Assembly: GCA_014896455.1 (NCBI GenBank)
Contig: JADBKJ010000021.1
Span: forward strand, 1-64,000
Direction: 5' to 3'
Length of the DNA stretch: 64,000 nt
Origin: Thermoanaerobacter sp.
GTDB taxonomy: Bacteria > Bacillota > Thermoanaerobacteria > Thermoanaerobacterales > Thermoanaerobacteraceae
Part shown: positions 37,765-47,894 of the stretch, in pieces
How the letters are laid out: every line of letters starts with the position of its first letter
Numbering within the stretch: position 1 is the stretch's first letter
Program-made: the position numbers and the translations under genes
The notes under the pieces: generated by a model
The model's database searches: none
Told to the model about the DNA's origin: nothing
What the model saw: the letters and a program-made list of their open reading frames with translations, nothing else

Positions 37765-39243
37765 TTAAATGATTATAAAGATTATTCCGCCTCCGCTGTC
37801 ATTCACTACTCTTTCTAATGTATCTCTCAGTTTATGACTTAAGTTTTGGGGAATAGTGCCAATCTTGCTTTGCATTCCCTCCTTTACAAGGTCACTCAAG
37901 GTCTTGCCAAAAATGTTAGATTCCCAAATTTTTTCTGGATCGCTCTCAAACTGTTCTGTCAAATATTTTACAAAATCTTCACTTTGTTTTTCTGTTCCTA
38001 CAACTGGCGATACTTCCGCCGTAATATCAGTTTTAAATATGTGATATGAAGGAGCAGAAGCTCTAAGCCTTACCGCAAATCTCCCACCTTGCCTTACTAT
38101 TTCGGGTTTTTCAAACTTCATGTCATCAAGGCTTGCAGGTACTACTCCTACACCTGTTTTTTCAGCCTGTAAAAAAGCATCTTTAACTCTATCATACTGT
38201 CTTTTTGCATAAGCCAATTCTCTCATCATTGTCATTAATTCTTTATCACCATGAATTTCAAGTCCGCTTTCATCACTTAATATCTTAAAGAATAAGCCTT
38301 CCCGGGTTTTTATTTCAACATTGGCACAGCCTTCACCTGGTGTTATCTTCTTTATAAACACCTCAGAAAAGTTTTCATTTGCTTTAAGACCACCAACTAA
38401 CTTAGGTATATCTCTTAATCTAAACAAATCTTTTATGTTTTCTTTTACTGTTCCAATTATATTTTGTTTAAGCCAATGACTTTTATCAAGAGCATCTACC
38501 CATTTAGGCAAATCAATTGCAATCTCTCGTATGGGAAATTCAAATAAGACTTTTTCCAAAATTGCATGAATGTCTGGTATTTCCATTTTAAGTACATTTA
38601 AAACAACAACAGGTACATCGTATTTTTTCTCTAATTCTTTTGCTAAATTAATTGTTCCGGGACTTTGAGGATCGGTTGTATTTAGCACTATTATAAAAGG
38701 TTTATTCAATTCTTTTAATTCTTTTACTACCCTTTCTTCTGCTGCTACATAATTTTCTCGCGGTATGTCGGTTATGCTTCCATCAGTGGTCATCACTAAT
38801 CCTATTGTAGAATGGTCATTTATGACTTTTTTTGTTCCTATTTCTGCCGCTTCCTCAAAAGGTATTTCATAATCATACCAAGGTGTAGACACCATGCGGG
38901 GCTTATCCCCTTCCATGTATCCCAGTGCACCTTTGACCATATATCCTACACAATCTACTAATCTCACTTTAAACCTCGTGTTTTCATTAATTGTTATCTC
39001 TACCGCTTTTTCAGGAACAAATTTAGGCTCAGTAGTCATTATGGTTTTGCCTGCTGCACTTTGTGGCAATTCATCTTTTATTCTCTCTTTTTGGGGAAGA
39101 TTTTCTATGTATGGCAGTACTAATATGTCCATAAATCGCTTAATAAAAGTCGATTTACCTGTTCTCACTGGGCCTACTACTCCTATGTAGATATCACCTT
39201 GAGTTCTTTCTGCTATGTTTTTATAGATATCGTAATTTTCCAA
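37765..39243 (-). CDS. spoIVA: Stage IV sporulation protein A (spore coat morphogenetic ATPase)
   Basis: 492 residues from the TTG at 39243, the exact usual SpoIVA length; the longer frame starting in the upstream repeat is not used, as a GGAGGG site precedes this TTG. Walker A GPVRTGKSTFIKRFM near residue 25, Walker B region VRLVDCVGYMV, and the conserved C-terminus (SHKLRDTLERVVNDSGGGII). It polymerises on the forespore to anchor the coat; in the family it is SigE-controlled. Confidence 0.95.
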   Translation of the reverse strand: MENYDIYKNIAERTQGDIYIGVVGPVRTGKSTFIKRFMDILVLPYIENLPQKERIKDELPQSAAGKTIMTTEPKFVPEKAVEITINENTRFKVRLVDCVGYMVKGALGYMEGDKPRMVSTPWYDYEIPFEEAAEIGTKKVINDHSTIGLVMTTDGSITDIPRENYVAAEERVVKELKELNKPFIIVLNTTDPQSPGTINLAKELEKKYDVPVVVLNVLKMEIPDIHAILEKVLFEFPIREIAIDLPKWVDALDKSHWLKQNIIGTVKENIKDLFRLRDIPKLVGGLKANENFSEVFIKKITPGEGCANVEIKTREGLFFKILSDESGLEIHGDKELMTMMRELAYAKRQYDRVKDAFLQAEKTGVGVVPASLDDMKFEKPEIVRQGGRFAVRLRASAPSYHIFKTDITAEVSPVVGTEKQSEDFVKYLTEQFESDPEKIWESNIFGKTLSDLVKEGMQSKIGTIPQNLSHKLRDTLERVVNDSGGGIIFIII

Positions 39244-39345
39244 CCCATTTCCCTCCTTTTTATATCCACATATCCTTTTCTTCTCACTCATATATATATG
39301 CTTTAACAGTACATTTATATGTAAAAAATATTGAAATATGATAAA

Positions 39346-39366
39346 ATCTCCGGAAATACCGGAGAT
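39346..39366 (-). terminator. Distal hairpin of repeat copy A
   Basis: ATCTCCGG / CCGGAGAT stem followed on the minus strand by TTTTATC. It is on the far side of repeat copy A from gpsA and so is the likely functional end of the gpsA transcript. Confidence 0.65.
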
Positions 39367-39368
39367 CA

Positions 39369-39632
39369 CAGACTGTAGACAAACTTTCGTAAAGGAGATA
39401 TTTTGCAATCGGGCGACTTGTTACAAAGCGGTAACAAAACTTAGCGAGACTGAGGGTGGAGGCAGGGCCGAAGCCATGGATGGCGAAGGCGGGCACCTGA
39501 GGCAAGGAGGCCGATTGTGCCCGGTACCCTGCCGGAGCCCGAAGGTCGAGCTTTAGTTTTGTCGCTTTGGAACATCGGAGCGACGATGCAAAATATCTCC
39601 TTTGAATATTTTTTAACTTTGTCAACAAACTG
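39369..39632. mobile_element. Terminator-associated palindromic repeat, copy A
   Basis: 264 bp between CAGACTGTAGACAAA (left) and TTTGTCAACAAACTG (right); the right end reversed begins CAGTTTGTTGACAAA, so the termini are related. Both ends continue into AAAGGAGATATTTTGCA and the arms pair imperfectly over most of the element, around a GC-rich centre (GGCAGGG ... CCCTGCC). Hairpins flank both sides but they differ in sequence here (39346-39366 and 39634-39654). It encodes no transposase. Nearly identical to copies D and E. Confidence 0.85.
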
Positions 39633-39633
39633 C

Positions 39634-39654
39634 GAGAGTATTTCGTATACTCTC
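39634..39654 (-). repeat. Proximal hairpin next to repeat copy A
   Basis: GAGAGTAT / ATACTCTC stem with a 5-nt loop abutting the right end of copy A. On the minus strand the repeat starts two bases after it where a T-tract would be expected. Unlike copies B-D, its sequence does not match the distal hairpin. Confidence 0.6.
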
Positions 39655-39682
39655 TTTTATTATTGTATATTTTGTGATAGAA

Positions 39683-40636
39683 TTAACTTAAACATACCAC
39701 ATAGGGATTTTTACCCTCAAAAAGTATGGAATAAATTTCTTTAGTTATTGGCATTTCTATTTTATGAATTTGAGAAAGTCTGTAGGCGGATTTTGTAGTA
39801 TTGACTCCTTCTACTACCATTCCTATCTCTTTTAATGCTTCTTCTAAACTTTTACCTTTACCTATAAGTATCCCTGCTCTTCTATTTCGTGAAAGCATGC
39901 TGGTACAAGTGACAATGAGGTCTCCTACACCTGCTAAACCTAAAAACGTCAACGGATCAGAACCTAACGCGACACCCAAACGAGTAATTTCCGCAAGACC
40001 TCTTGTCATAAGAGCAGCTTTGGTATTATCGCCAAATCCAAGCCCGTCTGAAATTCCAGCTCCCAAGGCTATAATATTTTTTAATGACCCTCCTAATTCC
40101 ACTCCTACAACGTCCTCGTTTATATACAACCTAAAGTTTTCATCCATAAAAGCATCTTGCACTATTTCACAGGCTTTAATATTCAAAGAAGCTAAAACAC
40201 AGGCTGTAGGAATTTGCCTGACTACTTCCTCAGCATGACTAGGACCTGACAAAACAACTACATCATTTGAAAGATATTCTTTTATAACTTCAGACATTCT
40301 TTTTAAAGTGGAAGTCTCTATTCCTTTTGCAAGATTTACTACAATAAAGTTTTTATAAACTACCTCTTTTAATTTTTCCGATATCTCTCTCACAGCATGA
40401 GAAGGTACTGCGATTACTACTATTTCAGAGTTAGTTACTGCCTCTTTTAAATCAGTAGTAATAGAAATTTCTTGAGGAATATCAACATCAAGATATTTTT
40501 TATTGTGACGAGTAGACACAATTTCCTCAAACTGATTTTTATCTCTCGTCCATAATGTAATTTGATGCCCAAGTCGGTTTAAGTGTATCGCTATAGCTGT
40601 TCCCCAACTTCCCGCACCTAATACTGATATTTTCAT
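39683..40636 (-). CDS. gpsA: Glycerol-3-phosphate dehydrogenase [NAD(P)+]
   Basis: 317 residues from ATG 40636. It makes sn-glycerol 3-phosphate for phospholipids. NAD site [17 protein letters not shown], the NLAKGIE loop, catalytic Lys in [19 protein letters not shown] and [13 protein letters not shown]. Homologues usually run 10-15 residues further after FEGKNP; here the end is YVVCLS, then stop, about 50 bases from repeat copy A. The C-terminus may have been altered by a local deletion. Next to plsY, as expected for lipid synthesis. Confidence 0.95.
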   Translation of the reverse strand: MKISVLGAGSWGTAIAIHLNRLGHQITLWTRDKNQFEEIVSTRHNKKYLDVDIPQEISITTDLKEAVTNSEIVVIAVPSHAVREISEKLKEVVYKNFIVVNLAKGIETSTLKRMSEVIKEYLSNDVVVLSGPSHAEEVVRQIPTACVLASLNIKACEIVQDAFMDENFRLYINEDVVGVELGGSLKNIIALGAGISDGLGFGDNTKAALMTRGLAEITRLGVALGSDPLTFLGLAGVGDLIVTCTSMLSRNRRAGILIGKGKSLEEALKEIGMVVEGVNTTKSAYRLSQIHKIEMPITKEIYSILFEGKNPYVVCLS

Positions 40637-40651
40637 GACCACTTTCCTTTC

Positions 40652-41248
40652 TCATTTTATTTCCGTCTTTTGTCCAAGTTTAGATTCTGTTCCCGTCAGC
40701 AAACGTTTTATATTAGAACGGTGTTGGAAAATTGCTAAAGATGCCAGAATAAGTGAAAATATGAATATTTGTGTTGAATTCCAAAAGATTGCATTTAAAA
40801 GCACAAAAGCAACCGACCCTGTTATGGACCCTAAAGATACGTATTTTGTCAAAACAATTACAGTAACCCCAATTGCTAAGGCTATGAGCCCTAAAATAGG
40901 ACTTACAGTCATTACAACTCCAACGCTTGTAGCAATTCCTTTCCCACCTCTAAAATTTAAAAACACAGGCCAGTTATGACCGAATACCACTGCTATTCCT
41001 GCAATCATAGCACCAGTATTACCCATTAAATACTTACCAATTAATACGGCTATTACTCCTTTTAACACATCCAATGCAAAAACAGGAGCCGCAGCTTTAT
41101 ACCCTAATACTCTTAAAACATTAGTAGCCCCCGCATTTCCACTCCCATAATTGCGAATGTCTATTTTTCGCGTATATTTTGTTAAAATATATGCATTGTT
41201 TATGCAACCAATCAAATAAGCAATGATGGCCGTCAAAACAGCGTACAT
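40652..41248 (-). CDS. plsY: Glycerol-3-phosphate acyltransferase PlsY
   Basis: 198 residues, polytopic membrane acyl-phosphate:glycerol-3-phosphate acyltransferase. Conserved motifs: [37 protein letters not shown] and the last SLGSITG segment. It uses the product of gpsA, 15 bases downstream, so the two form an operon with der. Confidence 0.95.
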   Translation of the reverse strand: MYAVLTAIIAYLIGCINNAYILTKYTRKIDIRNYGSGNAGATNVLRVLGYKAAAPVFALDVLKGVIAVLIGKYLMGNTGAMIAGIAVVFGHNWPVFLNFRGGKGIATSVGVVMTVSPILGLIALAIGVTVIVLTKYVSLGSITGSVAFVLLNAIFWNSTQIFIFSLILASLAIFQHRSNIKRLLTGTESKLGQKTEIK

Positions 41249-41267
41249 ATTTCCCCCCCTTTCCCTT

Positions 41268-42587
41268 TTAATTTTCCCCTCTTTTTCTCGTAGAAATCAC
41301 AACAGGTACTCCTTCAAAGCCAAAATTTTGTCTTAATGTATTCTCAATAAATCTTAAATAGGAATAATGCATCAGCTCAGGTTCATTGGCAAATACTACA
41401 AAAGAAGGCGGCTTAATTCCTACTTGTGAAGTATAATATATTTTTAATGGTTTGCCCTTATCAGCAGGTGGCGGAAACATAAGCATAGCTTCATTTAGCA
41501 CATTATTTAAAAGACCAGTAGTAATTCTTTTATTATATTCCTCCCATACTTTATCTACAGTCTCTAAAACTCTGTGTACTCTTTGCCCTGTTTTTGCTGA
41601 AACAAATAGTATAGGAGCAAAAGATATAAAAGATAGTTTTTCTCTTACCATCTTAGTATACTCATTAACAGTATTATTATCTTTTTTTATTGCATCCCAT
41701 TTATTAACAACTATGATGATTCCTTTTCCATTTTCAAATGCATATCCTGCTATTTTAGTGTCCTGTTCTGTTGGGCCTTCTGTAGCATCTATCATCAAAA
41801 GGCATATATCAGACCTTTCAATTGCAGCTAAAGCTCTTAGTACGCTGTACCTTTCTATAGATTCGCTAATTCTACTTTTTCTACGTATCCCTGCTGTATC
41901 AATAAGAACATAGTTCTTCCCATCTTTTGAAAAAGGAGTATCTATTGCATCCCGTGTAGTGCCAGGTATGTTACTGACTATTACCCTTTCTTCCCCTAAT
42001 ATTTTGTTAACTAGTGAGGATTTCCCCACATTAGGTTTGCCAATAACAGCAATTTTAATTGTCTCTTCAGTGTATTCTAACTCTTCCTGTGGCAATTTTT
42101 TTACTACTTCGTCTAAAAGTTCTCCGATGCCCAACCCATTTGACGCTGAAATTGGAATAGGATTGCCTAAACCAAGGCTAAAAAAGTCATAATAACTAGG
42201 AGGCATTTCTTTAAAACTGTCCACCTTGTTGCAAACCAAAATAACTTCTTTTTTTGCTCTTCTTAAAATGTTTGCTATTTCTTCATCTTCTGGCATTAAA
42301 CCTTCTTTTGCATCAACTAAAAATAATATTACGTCGGAAGCATCAATTGCTGCTTCCACTTGTAAACGGACTTTTGAAAAGAGGATATCTTCAGCATTTG
42401 GGTCTAATCCTCCTGTGTCTACTAATATAAATTTTTTGTCCAGCCATTCTGCATTGCCGTATATTCTATCCCTTGTAACTCCTGGTTTGTCTTCCACAAT
42501 AGAAATTCTTTTTCCCATAATTTTATTAAAAAGAGTAGATTTACCCACGTTTGGTCTACCTACAATACTTACCATTGCTCCTGCCAT
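41268..42587 (-). CDS. der: Ribosome-associated GTPase Der (EngA)
   Basis: 439 residues with two tandem GTPase domains: [14 protein letters not shown] / DTGG / NKVD and [16 protein letters not shown] / DTAG / NKWD, then a C-terminal KH-like domain. Needed for 50S subunit maturation. Start at ATG 42587 with GGAAGG; it overlaps the DUF512 gene stop by a few bases at the long start. Confidence 0.97.
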   Translation of the reverse strand: MAGAMVSIVGRPNVGKSTLFNKIMGKRISIVEDKPGVTRDRIYGNAEWLDKKFILVDTGGLDPNAEDILFSKVRLQVEAAIDASDVILFLVDAKEGLMPEDEEIANILRRAKKEVILVCNKVDSFKEMPPSYYDFFSLGLGNPIPISASNGLGIGELLDEVVKKLPQEELEYTEETIKIAVIGKPNVGKSSLVNKILGEERVIVSNIPGTTRDAIDTPFSKDGKNYVLIDTAGIRRKSRISESIERYSVLRALAAIERSDICLLMIDATEGPTEQDTKIAGYAFENGKGIIIVVNKWDAIKKDNNTVNEYTKMVREKLSFISFAPILFVSAKTGQRVHRVLETVDKVWEEYNKRITTGLLNNVLNEAMLMFPPPADKGKPLKIYYTSQVGIKPPSFVVFANEPELMHYSYLRFIENTLRQNFGFEGVPVVISTRKRGEN

Positions 42588-42592
42588 ATCTA

Positions 42593-43909
42593 TCACCTTC
42601 CACTCTGTATCCTTTGTAAAAATTTTTTCCCATCGACTTCAGAAACTATAACTTTTGTCCCCAGTTCTCTTTCTATTTCTTCAACAGTAGTATCATCAAG
42701 AAAAACATTTGAACTTTCCTTTAACATGACATCGGGAATAACTAAAACTTCCTCATTTATTTTACCTTTTAATTGGTTTATTATATCTTTCCCCACCACA
42801 AGTCCAGCTACTGTGATATTGTGACCAAAAAACTCATTGTGTATCTTCTCCACTTTTACATTAAACCCTGTTTTTCTTAATTCTTTCGCTACTTCTTCCA
42901 TAAAATTATAGGCAGCTATTCCTGTAACAATAATGTAAGGGGTGGTGTTTATATTTTCCCCTTTCTTCACTTTTAATCTTTTTAGACTCCTTTGAAATTG
43001 ATGTTTAAACAATGCCATAAGTCCTACGCCATTTTCTATTTGAGGAAATCCCTCGTAATGATAATAAGAAGGTATAGTAACACCTGCCATCACATAAAAC
43101 TCATCTGACAAAAAAACAAAAGAAGAACCTAATTCTTTCTTTAATTTCTTTTGCCATGAAAATACTTGTTCGACTACATTTTTAGCTTCCTCTTTAGTAA
43201 AAGTTCTAAGTTTATAAAGTTTCTCTCTGTGGTCTGTAAGTCCTACTGGAACAACTGCTATTGATTTTACACCAGGATATAGACTTGACAAATCCTTGAT
43301 AGTTCTGTCAAGAATTTTACCATCATTTATTTCTGGACATAATACGATTTGACCATGTACCTCAATTCCGTTCTCAACAAGTTTTTTTAATTTATCCATT
43401 ATACCTTTTGCATTCGGGTTATTTATCATTTTCACTCTTACAACATCATCAGTGGCATGAATTGAAACATATAAGGGAGAGAGCTTATATTTTATTACCC
43501 TGGCAATTTCCTCTTCACTCATATTAGTCATAGTAATAAAATTACCTTGTAAAAAGGAAAACCTATAATCGTCATCCTTAAATAAAAGAGATTTGCGGAC
43601 CCCTTTAGGTAACTGGTCAATAAAGCAAAAAATACACTTATTTCTACAATGTTTTGGCCTGTCAATTATTTCTTCTTCAAAGACTAACCCTAAATCCTCA
43701 TCATAGTCTTTTTCCACTTCAAAAATATATCTTTCTCCTGTAGCCTTTTCAATTTCCAATTGTATAAACTCATTTGACACTTCATATCGATAATCTATTA
43801 TATCAATTATTTCTTTTCCGTTTAATGTAATGAGTTTGTCTCCTTTTTGTATATCTAAATCCCATGCTATACTTCCTTTTATTACATCTTTTATATTTAT
43901 TTTATGCAT
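42593..43909 (-). CDS. DUF512 radical-SAM-like protein with N-terminal PDZ
   Basis: 438 residues. Residues 1-60 resemble a PDZ domain (IAWDLDIQKGDKLITLNGKE). The Cys motif CRNKCIFCFIDQLPKGVRK (CxxxCxxC) is of radical-SAM type, followed by LYVSIHATDD. The C-terminal half is DUF512 (VTGIAAYNFMEEVAKELRKT). It is commonly found next to der in Clostridia. The reaction is unknown. Confidence 0.9.
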   Translation of the reverse strand: MHKINIKDVIKGSIAWDLDIQKGDKLITLNGKEIIDIIDYRYEVSNEFIQLEIEKATGERYIFEVEKDYDEDLGLVFEEEIIDRPKHCRNKCIFCFIDQLPKGVRKSLLFKDDDYRFSFLQGNFITMTNMSEEEIARVIKYKLSPLYVSIHATDDVVRVKMINNPNAKGIMDKLKKLVENGIEVHGQIVLCPEINDGKILDRTIKDLSSLYPGVKSIAVVPVGLTDHREKLYKLRTFTKEEAKNVVEQVFSWQKKLKKELGSSFVFLSDEFYVMAGVTIPSYYHYEGFPQIENGVGLMALFKHQFQRSLKRLKVKKGENINTTPYIIVTGIAAYNFMEEVAKELRKTGFNVKVEKIHNEFFGHNITVAGLVVGKDIINQLKGKINEEVLVIPDVMLKESSNVFLDDTTVEEIERELGTKVIVSEVDGKKFLQRIQSGR

Positions 43910-43967
43910 ATTTTTCCTCCTAAATTAACTCCTCTCTTTTCAATTATGAATTAATCCTATCAATACG

Positions 43968-44432
43968 TCAAGACCTTATTTGCAACTTTGTTTTAATATC
44001 TGTTACTAATTTTACGAAATTGTTGTATTTTTTCAATATGCCATATACCGTTATAGGCCTACCTAAAAAGATAATACCTAAGCGCCTTGACGTAATCCCT
44101 CCAATCTTTGTAGTAAGTCCTATGGTAGGAAGTGCATCTACGACTAATATATCTTTTTCAGAAATTCCATATAAAGACAAAAAACTGTAAATAGCTTTTG
44201 CCACTATTTCTCGCCCATTTCTCGCGCCGACAATGTACACATAGTTTCCAAATTCATCCTTACCTATATAAAAAAGAGTGCCAATTTCATCGTTGGAAGT
44301 TTTATCATAATGAGGAAGAGAAACAATTTCTTCATAAGTAGGCACCCTGTCAATAGGTAAAAGTCCTATGTGTATAGAAGCAGCTACAACAGAAGAGTGA
44401 GCACTTCCATAACACATATATACAATAATCAC
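43968..44432 (-). CDS. DUF3189 family protein
   Basis: 154 residues: MIIVYMCYGSAHSSVVAASI, PHYDKTSNDEIGTLFYIG and DALPTIGLTTKIGGITSR. DUF3189 is a small family of spore-forming Clostridia. A diverged paralogue lies immediately upstream (44445-44885). Function unknown; context is sporulation (YIEGIA, spoIIP). Confidence 0.85.
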   Translation of the reverse strand: MIIVYMCYGSAHSSVVAASIHIGLLPIDRVPTYEEIVSLPHYDKTSNDEIGTLFYIGKDEFGNYVYIVGARNGREIVAKAIYSFLSLYGISEKDILVVDALPTIGLTTKIGGITSRRLGIIFLGRPITVYGILKKYNNFVKLVTDIKTKLQIRS

Positions 44433-44444
44433 AAACCTACCACC

Positions 44445-44885
44445 TCATAGTATTTTTTTATATCTCTCTACAAATCTTTTTATATTCTCGTGTCTCATCA
44501 AATAGTAATTATACAAAAAATTGTCTATAGTTTGTGTTAGTATTTTCTTGCCTCTTAGATTCATCAGCACTTTAAAAAAAATCATATCATAGTGGGAAGT
44601 ATCTATAAAAATTATATCTTCTTCTATTTTAAAAACTTCCATCAAATCACACAAAGTTTTCTTGATATTTTCACTAAAATTTTTCATTCCTATTATGAAC
44701 ACTTCATTTTGATTATTATCTTTCCCAATAAATCTCATTTGTCCATAATCAACTTGAAACAAAAAAGGGATTTTAAAAAATTCCTCTTTTTCAATTTTGG
44801 ATTTATCATTTAAATGAAGATATGCACATATAGGAGAAGAATAGCACCCATAATAGCTATAATACACTACTTTCATAGATACCAC
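44445..44885 (-). CDS. DUF3189 family protein, diverged paralogue
   Basis: 146 residues. Same start pattern as its neighbour (VVYYSYYGCYSSPICAYLHL, IPFLFQVDYGQMRFIGKDNN) but weaker conservation and more AT-rich codons. It overlaps neither neighbour and is one base from the small capping-subunit gene. Function unknown. Confidence 0.75.
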   Translation of the reverse strand: MVSMKVVYYSYYGCYSSPICAYLHLNDKSKIEKEEFFKIPFLFQVDYGQMRFIGKDNNQNEVFIIGMKNFSENIKKTLCDLMEVFKIEEDIIFIDTSHYDMIFFKVLMNLRGKKILTQTIDNFLYNYYLMRHENIKRFVERYKKIL

Positions 44886-45089
44886 CTAATATTGTTTAAC
44901 TAAAATAAATACTCCATTTTCAAGGTCGTGAACGGCCGCCTTAAAAATTCTGCTCAAATACATAGAAATCTTTTGCTGCTCTTCTTCATTTTCTACATAA
45001 ATGATGGGTGCAGTACCACTTAAGACATTATCTTTTGCTTTTCTTAAAGCTACTATTGCTATTATATATCCTGTTACATGTACTTCCAT
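44886..45089 (-). CDS. Capping complex subunit for YIEGIA
   Basis: 67 residues: GYIIAIVALRKAKDNVLSGT, APIIYVENEEEQQKI and FKAAVHDLENGVFILVKQ. It matches the small soluble protein always coded beside YIEGIA, and is ten bases from it here. The pair is a conserved sporulation-associated unit; molecular function not established. Confidence 0.85.
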   Translation of the reverse strand: MEVHVTGYIIAIVALRKAKDNVLSGTAPIIYVENEEEQQKISMYLSRIFKAAVHDLENGVFILVKQY

Positions 45090-45098
45090 TCTATCACC

Positions 45099-46004
45099 TC
45101 AATTGAAAGCTTTTCTCGCGCCCCTTGACTTTGAAGGATACTTTCTTACAGTTTCAATTGCTGGCACATTCTTTATAATTTCCACAAAAGCATCAATATC
45201 AGGCTTCATCGCTACCATAACTACAATAATATCTCCATTTTCATTGTTGTTCATAGTAAGAGGAGCTAATTCGGGAGTATCAATATTCATTTTTAATCCC
45301 AATTGATTAGCAGCTTCATGGAGAATAGCCTGTCTTATTCCCAAATTGTTTATGGAAATTAAACTATCCAATCCTTTCGGACGTATTATAACAGCCATTC
45401 CAAATTTCTCTATTATTTCTCTTCCTTCTTTTAGACCTATATCTGCTAAAACCACATCCTCAACGCACAATAAAGGTCCTTTAAAAACAATCTTTGAAGG
45501 AAGAACTTCGGCAATATCTCTAATATAAGCAATTTTCATTACATAACGAGACAAATAAATTGCTAGTCCTCCTACAATTGTTCCTATTATAACACTTTTA
45601 GAAAGATAAACTGCCAAAGAAGTAAGAGTAGCTACTGCCATAGCAATATAGTTTCTTGCTTCAAAAATTTTAGCTATATTTTCTATATAAGCTGCTCCTC
45701 TTGGAACTAATTCTGTTGCTTCCATTTTTTCTAAACTGGCTCTCTCTATTTCTCTTACTTCTTTAAATTGTTGTGCTGCCAAAGCTAAAAAGGTGACAGC
45801 AGTGTACTGTTTTTCAATTAATGCAGGCACAGAAAAAGCTCCTAAAGCTGCTGAAATTATCCCTAAGGTTAAATGAGTCATATAACCTTGAGGATAAGTA
45901 GGATACTGCCTATAGTCCACTCTTAAATATATAAAGCGGGCAAGTGTCCCCAAAGCAATTCCACAAACCACAATACTGATATACAATTCATGATTTATGC
46001 TCAT
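45099..46004 (-). CDS. YIEGIA family membrane protein
   Basis: 301 residues with several hydrophobic segments (IVVCGIALGTLARFIYL, MTHLTLGIISAALGAFSVPA, IIGTVVGGLAIYLSRYVMKI). The eponymous motif appears as AAYIENIAKIFEARNYIAMA. The C-terminal domain is soluble. It overlaps spoIIP by four bases and is followed by its capping-subunit partner. Confidence 0.88.
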   Translation of the reverse strand: MSINHELYISIVVCGIALGTLARFIYLRVDYRQYPTYPQGYMTHLTLGIISAALGAFSVPALIEKQYTAVTFLALAAQQFKEVREIERASLEKMEATELVPRGAAYIENIAKIFEARNYIAMAVATLTSLAVYLSKSVIIGTIVGGLAIYLSRYVMKIAYIRDIAEVLPSKIVFKGPLLCVEDVVLADIGLKEGREIIEKFGMAVIIRPKGLDSLISINNLGIRQAILHEAANQLGLKMNIDTPELAPLTMNNNENGDIIVVMVAMKPDIDAFVEIIKNVPAIETVRKYPSKSRGARKAFN

Positions 46005-47146
46005 GGCTCATCTCCTTTTTTTCTCCTAAACTTACCCAAATAACTTGCAAATTCTTTGTGCGTAGCTTTAGAAAACTTGTGATACATCTCTCGCCCACCA
46101 GTACTCAAAAACATGAAAGCTACTGCTGATACTACAACAACTCCAATCAAAACCCATATTCCGGTACCTGCAGCTTTATTTTGTCCTGTCAACGGCTTTT
46201 GAGTTTTTGTAAATGTACCTACTTGTTTTTGTTCATCGGAACCATATAAAGCTTTTGTCAATATGTCTGCTATTAAAGAAGCTGAAACTTCTGCTCTTTC
46301 TCTTGTGTGAGAATAAGTGCCAAATTCTAACAACAAAGAGTTTGGAGTCAAATCTTGATTGAAATCTCCTTGTCCAAAAAATATATCCTTGATCATGTTT
46401 GGATATGTCTTATCCGCAATAGCTTTTATTCTATAGGCTAATTGCTGATTTGCTTTTAAATTAGGGTTGTTCCGTCCTAAGACAATTCTTACGCCTGTAG
46501 CATTCTTCCCTGCAATTTTTCGTATATATTCTTTGAAAGGGACTGCATCTCTATGGACATCCAAAAGTAAGTCCGGTTTAAAATCTTTTAAAAGTTTGAC
46601 TGCTCCAGTTCTTGATCGGCTGTATGCCATAGCATCATGCGGTAAATACAAAGTCCTGTCCACTTTGACTGTGACTCCTTTTGCCTCTAAAGCTTTTTGT
46701 AAAGCGGCATCTACTTTATATATCCCCCCATGTCCATTGATACTTGCAGCGCCATCTGAAGGAAGATATGATTCATCACTGTGGGTAGAATATATTGCCA
46801 CTCTCTTTTCACCAGTATTCTCTGCTACTGCCATTGCTTGTGAAATTTCTTCTATGTTAACATCTGGAAGTTTTTCTGTTCGCAAATACTTTGCATAAGC
46901 TATATTTTCATTTTTATCCACTTTGAACACTTCATACAATTTATTATCCCCTGATAAATATCTATCCCCTTTATAAACCTCCATTGCAGTTCTGAAAAGC
47001 ACTTTGTTTGTCTTTATATCATACACTGTATAATAATCAGGTTGTAATTCAGCCTGCTTCTCTGCATAACTGCTAAAAGCAAAAGATAAAAACACAATAA
47101 TCAATAAGATTAATATTGTAACTTTATTCATCTTCTTTTTGTTCAT
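46001..47146 (-). CDS. spoIIP: Stage II sporulation protein P (cell-wall hydrolase)
   Basis: 381 residues, amidase/endopeptidase of forespore engulfment. N-terminal signal-anchor (VTILILLIIVFLSFAFS), AIYSTHSDESYLPSDGA with the zinc His, LLLDVHRDAVPFKEYIRKIA, and LLLEFGTYSHTRERAEVSA with the catalytic Glu. An additional C-terminal membrane helix (GIWVLIGVVVVSAVAFMFL) is present. Acts with SpoIID. Overlaps the DUF1614 gene. Confidence 0.94.
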   Translation of the reverse strand: MNKKKMNKVTILILLIIVFLSFAFSSYAEKQAELQPDYYTVYDIKTNKVLFRTAMEVYKGDRYLSGDNKLYEVFKVDKNENIAYAKYLRTEKLPDVNIEEISQAMAVAENTGEKRVAIYSTHSDESYLPSDGAASINGHGGIYKVDAALQKALEAKGVTVKVDRTLYLPHDAMAYSRSRTGAVKLLKDFKPDLLLDVHRDAVPFKEYIRKIAGKNATGVRIVLGRNNPNLKANQQLAYRIKAIADKTYPNMIKDIFFGQGDFNQDLTPNSLLLEFGTYSHTRERAEVSASLIADILTKALYGSDEQKQVGTFTKTQKPLTGQNKAAGTGIWVLIGVVVVSAVAFMFLSTGGREMYHKFSKATHKEFASYLGKFRRKKGDEP

Positions 47147-47837
47147 TTTTATCACCTTCTTCTTTTTTGTTAGTGTCTATCAGGCTGCTAGCCATACCCT
47201 CACTGGGTTCAAGATGCTTTTTAGAAGTACCTCCTTGCATTTTTTCTCTTGTTTCCCCAATTATTTCAGACAAAAACACGGCAATTATCATAGATATAAC
47301 TACCGAATCGAAAAATCCAGCTCCTCCTATAGGTACTACTCCTCTTGTTCCTGTCAAGTAGTTTGAAACTGCTTGCATCAAATTTGCCAGCATTATTCCC
47401 ATCACTCCTGCAATAAAAGCACTTCTTCTTGAACGTGAAAAAAGATATGCGATTAAACCTCCAACAATACCATAAATATATTTAGGCTCAATAATCATGG
47501 CTTCAGGTTCTGCAGGAAGTATTCGCCCTGTAATAAAAACAGCTATTCCCGTAACAATTGATACTACAACTGCATTTACTTTTTCTCTGGTACTTTCTGC
47601 TCTCAAAAAAAGATACACAGATACTGCTATAGGAATAGCAGCTCCACCTATGTTTATAGACACAGTTTTGGTTATGGGAATATTAGGTATCAAAGTCCCT
47701 ATAATCATCCCAATTATCACTAAGAAAGCCCAAGTATCTGTCATTTTCATCCTATCTAATACTCTATGGGCAAATCCGAACAAAACGACCAATCCTGTAA
47801 TAGAAAGCAAAATATAACTTAATGGCATCATAATCAC
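47124..47837 (-). CDS. DUF1614 membrane protein
   Basis: 237 residues with six or so hydrophobic segments, including VIIGMIIGTLIPNIPITKTV, INIGGAAIPIAVSVYLFLRA and VVPIGGAGFFDSVVISMIIA, all DUF1614 hallmarks. The lysine-rich tail overlaps the start of spoIIP by about 20 bases, so the genes are coupled. Function unknown. Confidence 0.85.
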   Translation of the reverse strand: MIMMPLSYILLSITGLVVLFGFAHRVLDRMKMTDTWAFLVIIGMIIGTLIPNIPITKTVSINIGGAAIPIAVSVYLFLRAESTREKVNAVVVSIVTGIAVFITGRILPAEPEAMIIEPKYIYGIVGGLIAYLFSRSRRSAFIAGVMGIMLANLMQAVSNYLTGTRGVVPIGGAGFFDSVVISMIIAVFLSEIIGETREKMQGGTSKKHLEPSEGMASSLIDTNKKEEGDKNEQKEDE

Positions 47838-47894
47838 TCCTTAATTTTTTCTTAAAAATATGTTTTACACAATGTAAAAAAAATATGCAAAAAA

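Noticed and set aside
39243-39408. N-terminal extension of SpoIVA reading from the repeat
   Set aside because: The extended part comes from repeat copy A; a GGAGGG site before TTG 39243 gives the normal 492-residue protein.
39801-40238. 145-codon plus-strand ORF opposite gpsA
   Set aside because: Antisense shadow of conserved gpsA sequence.
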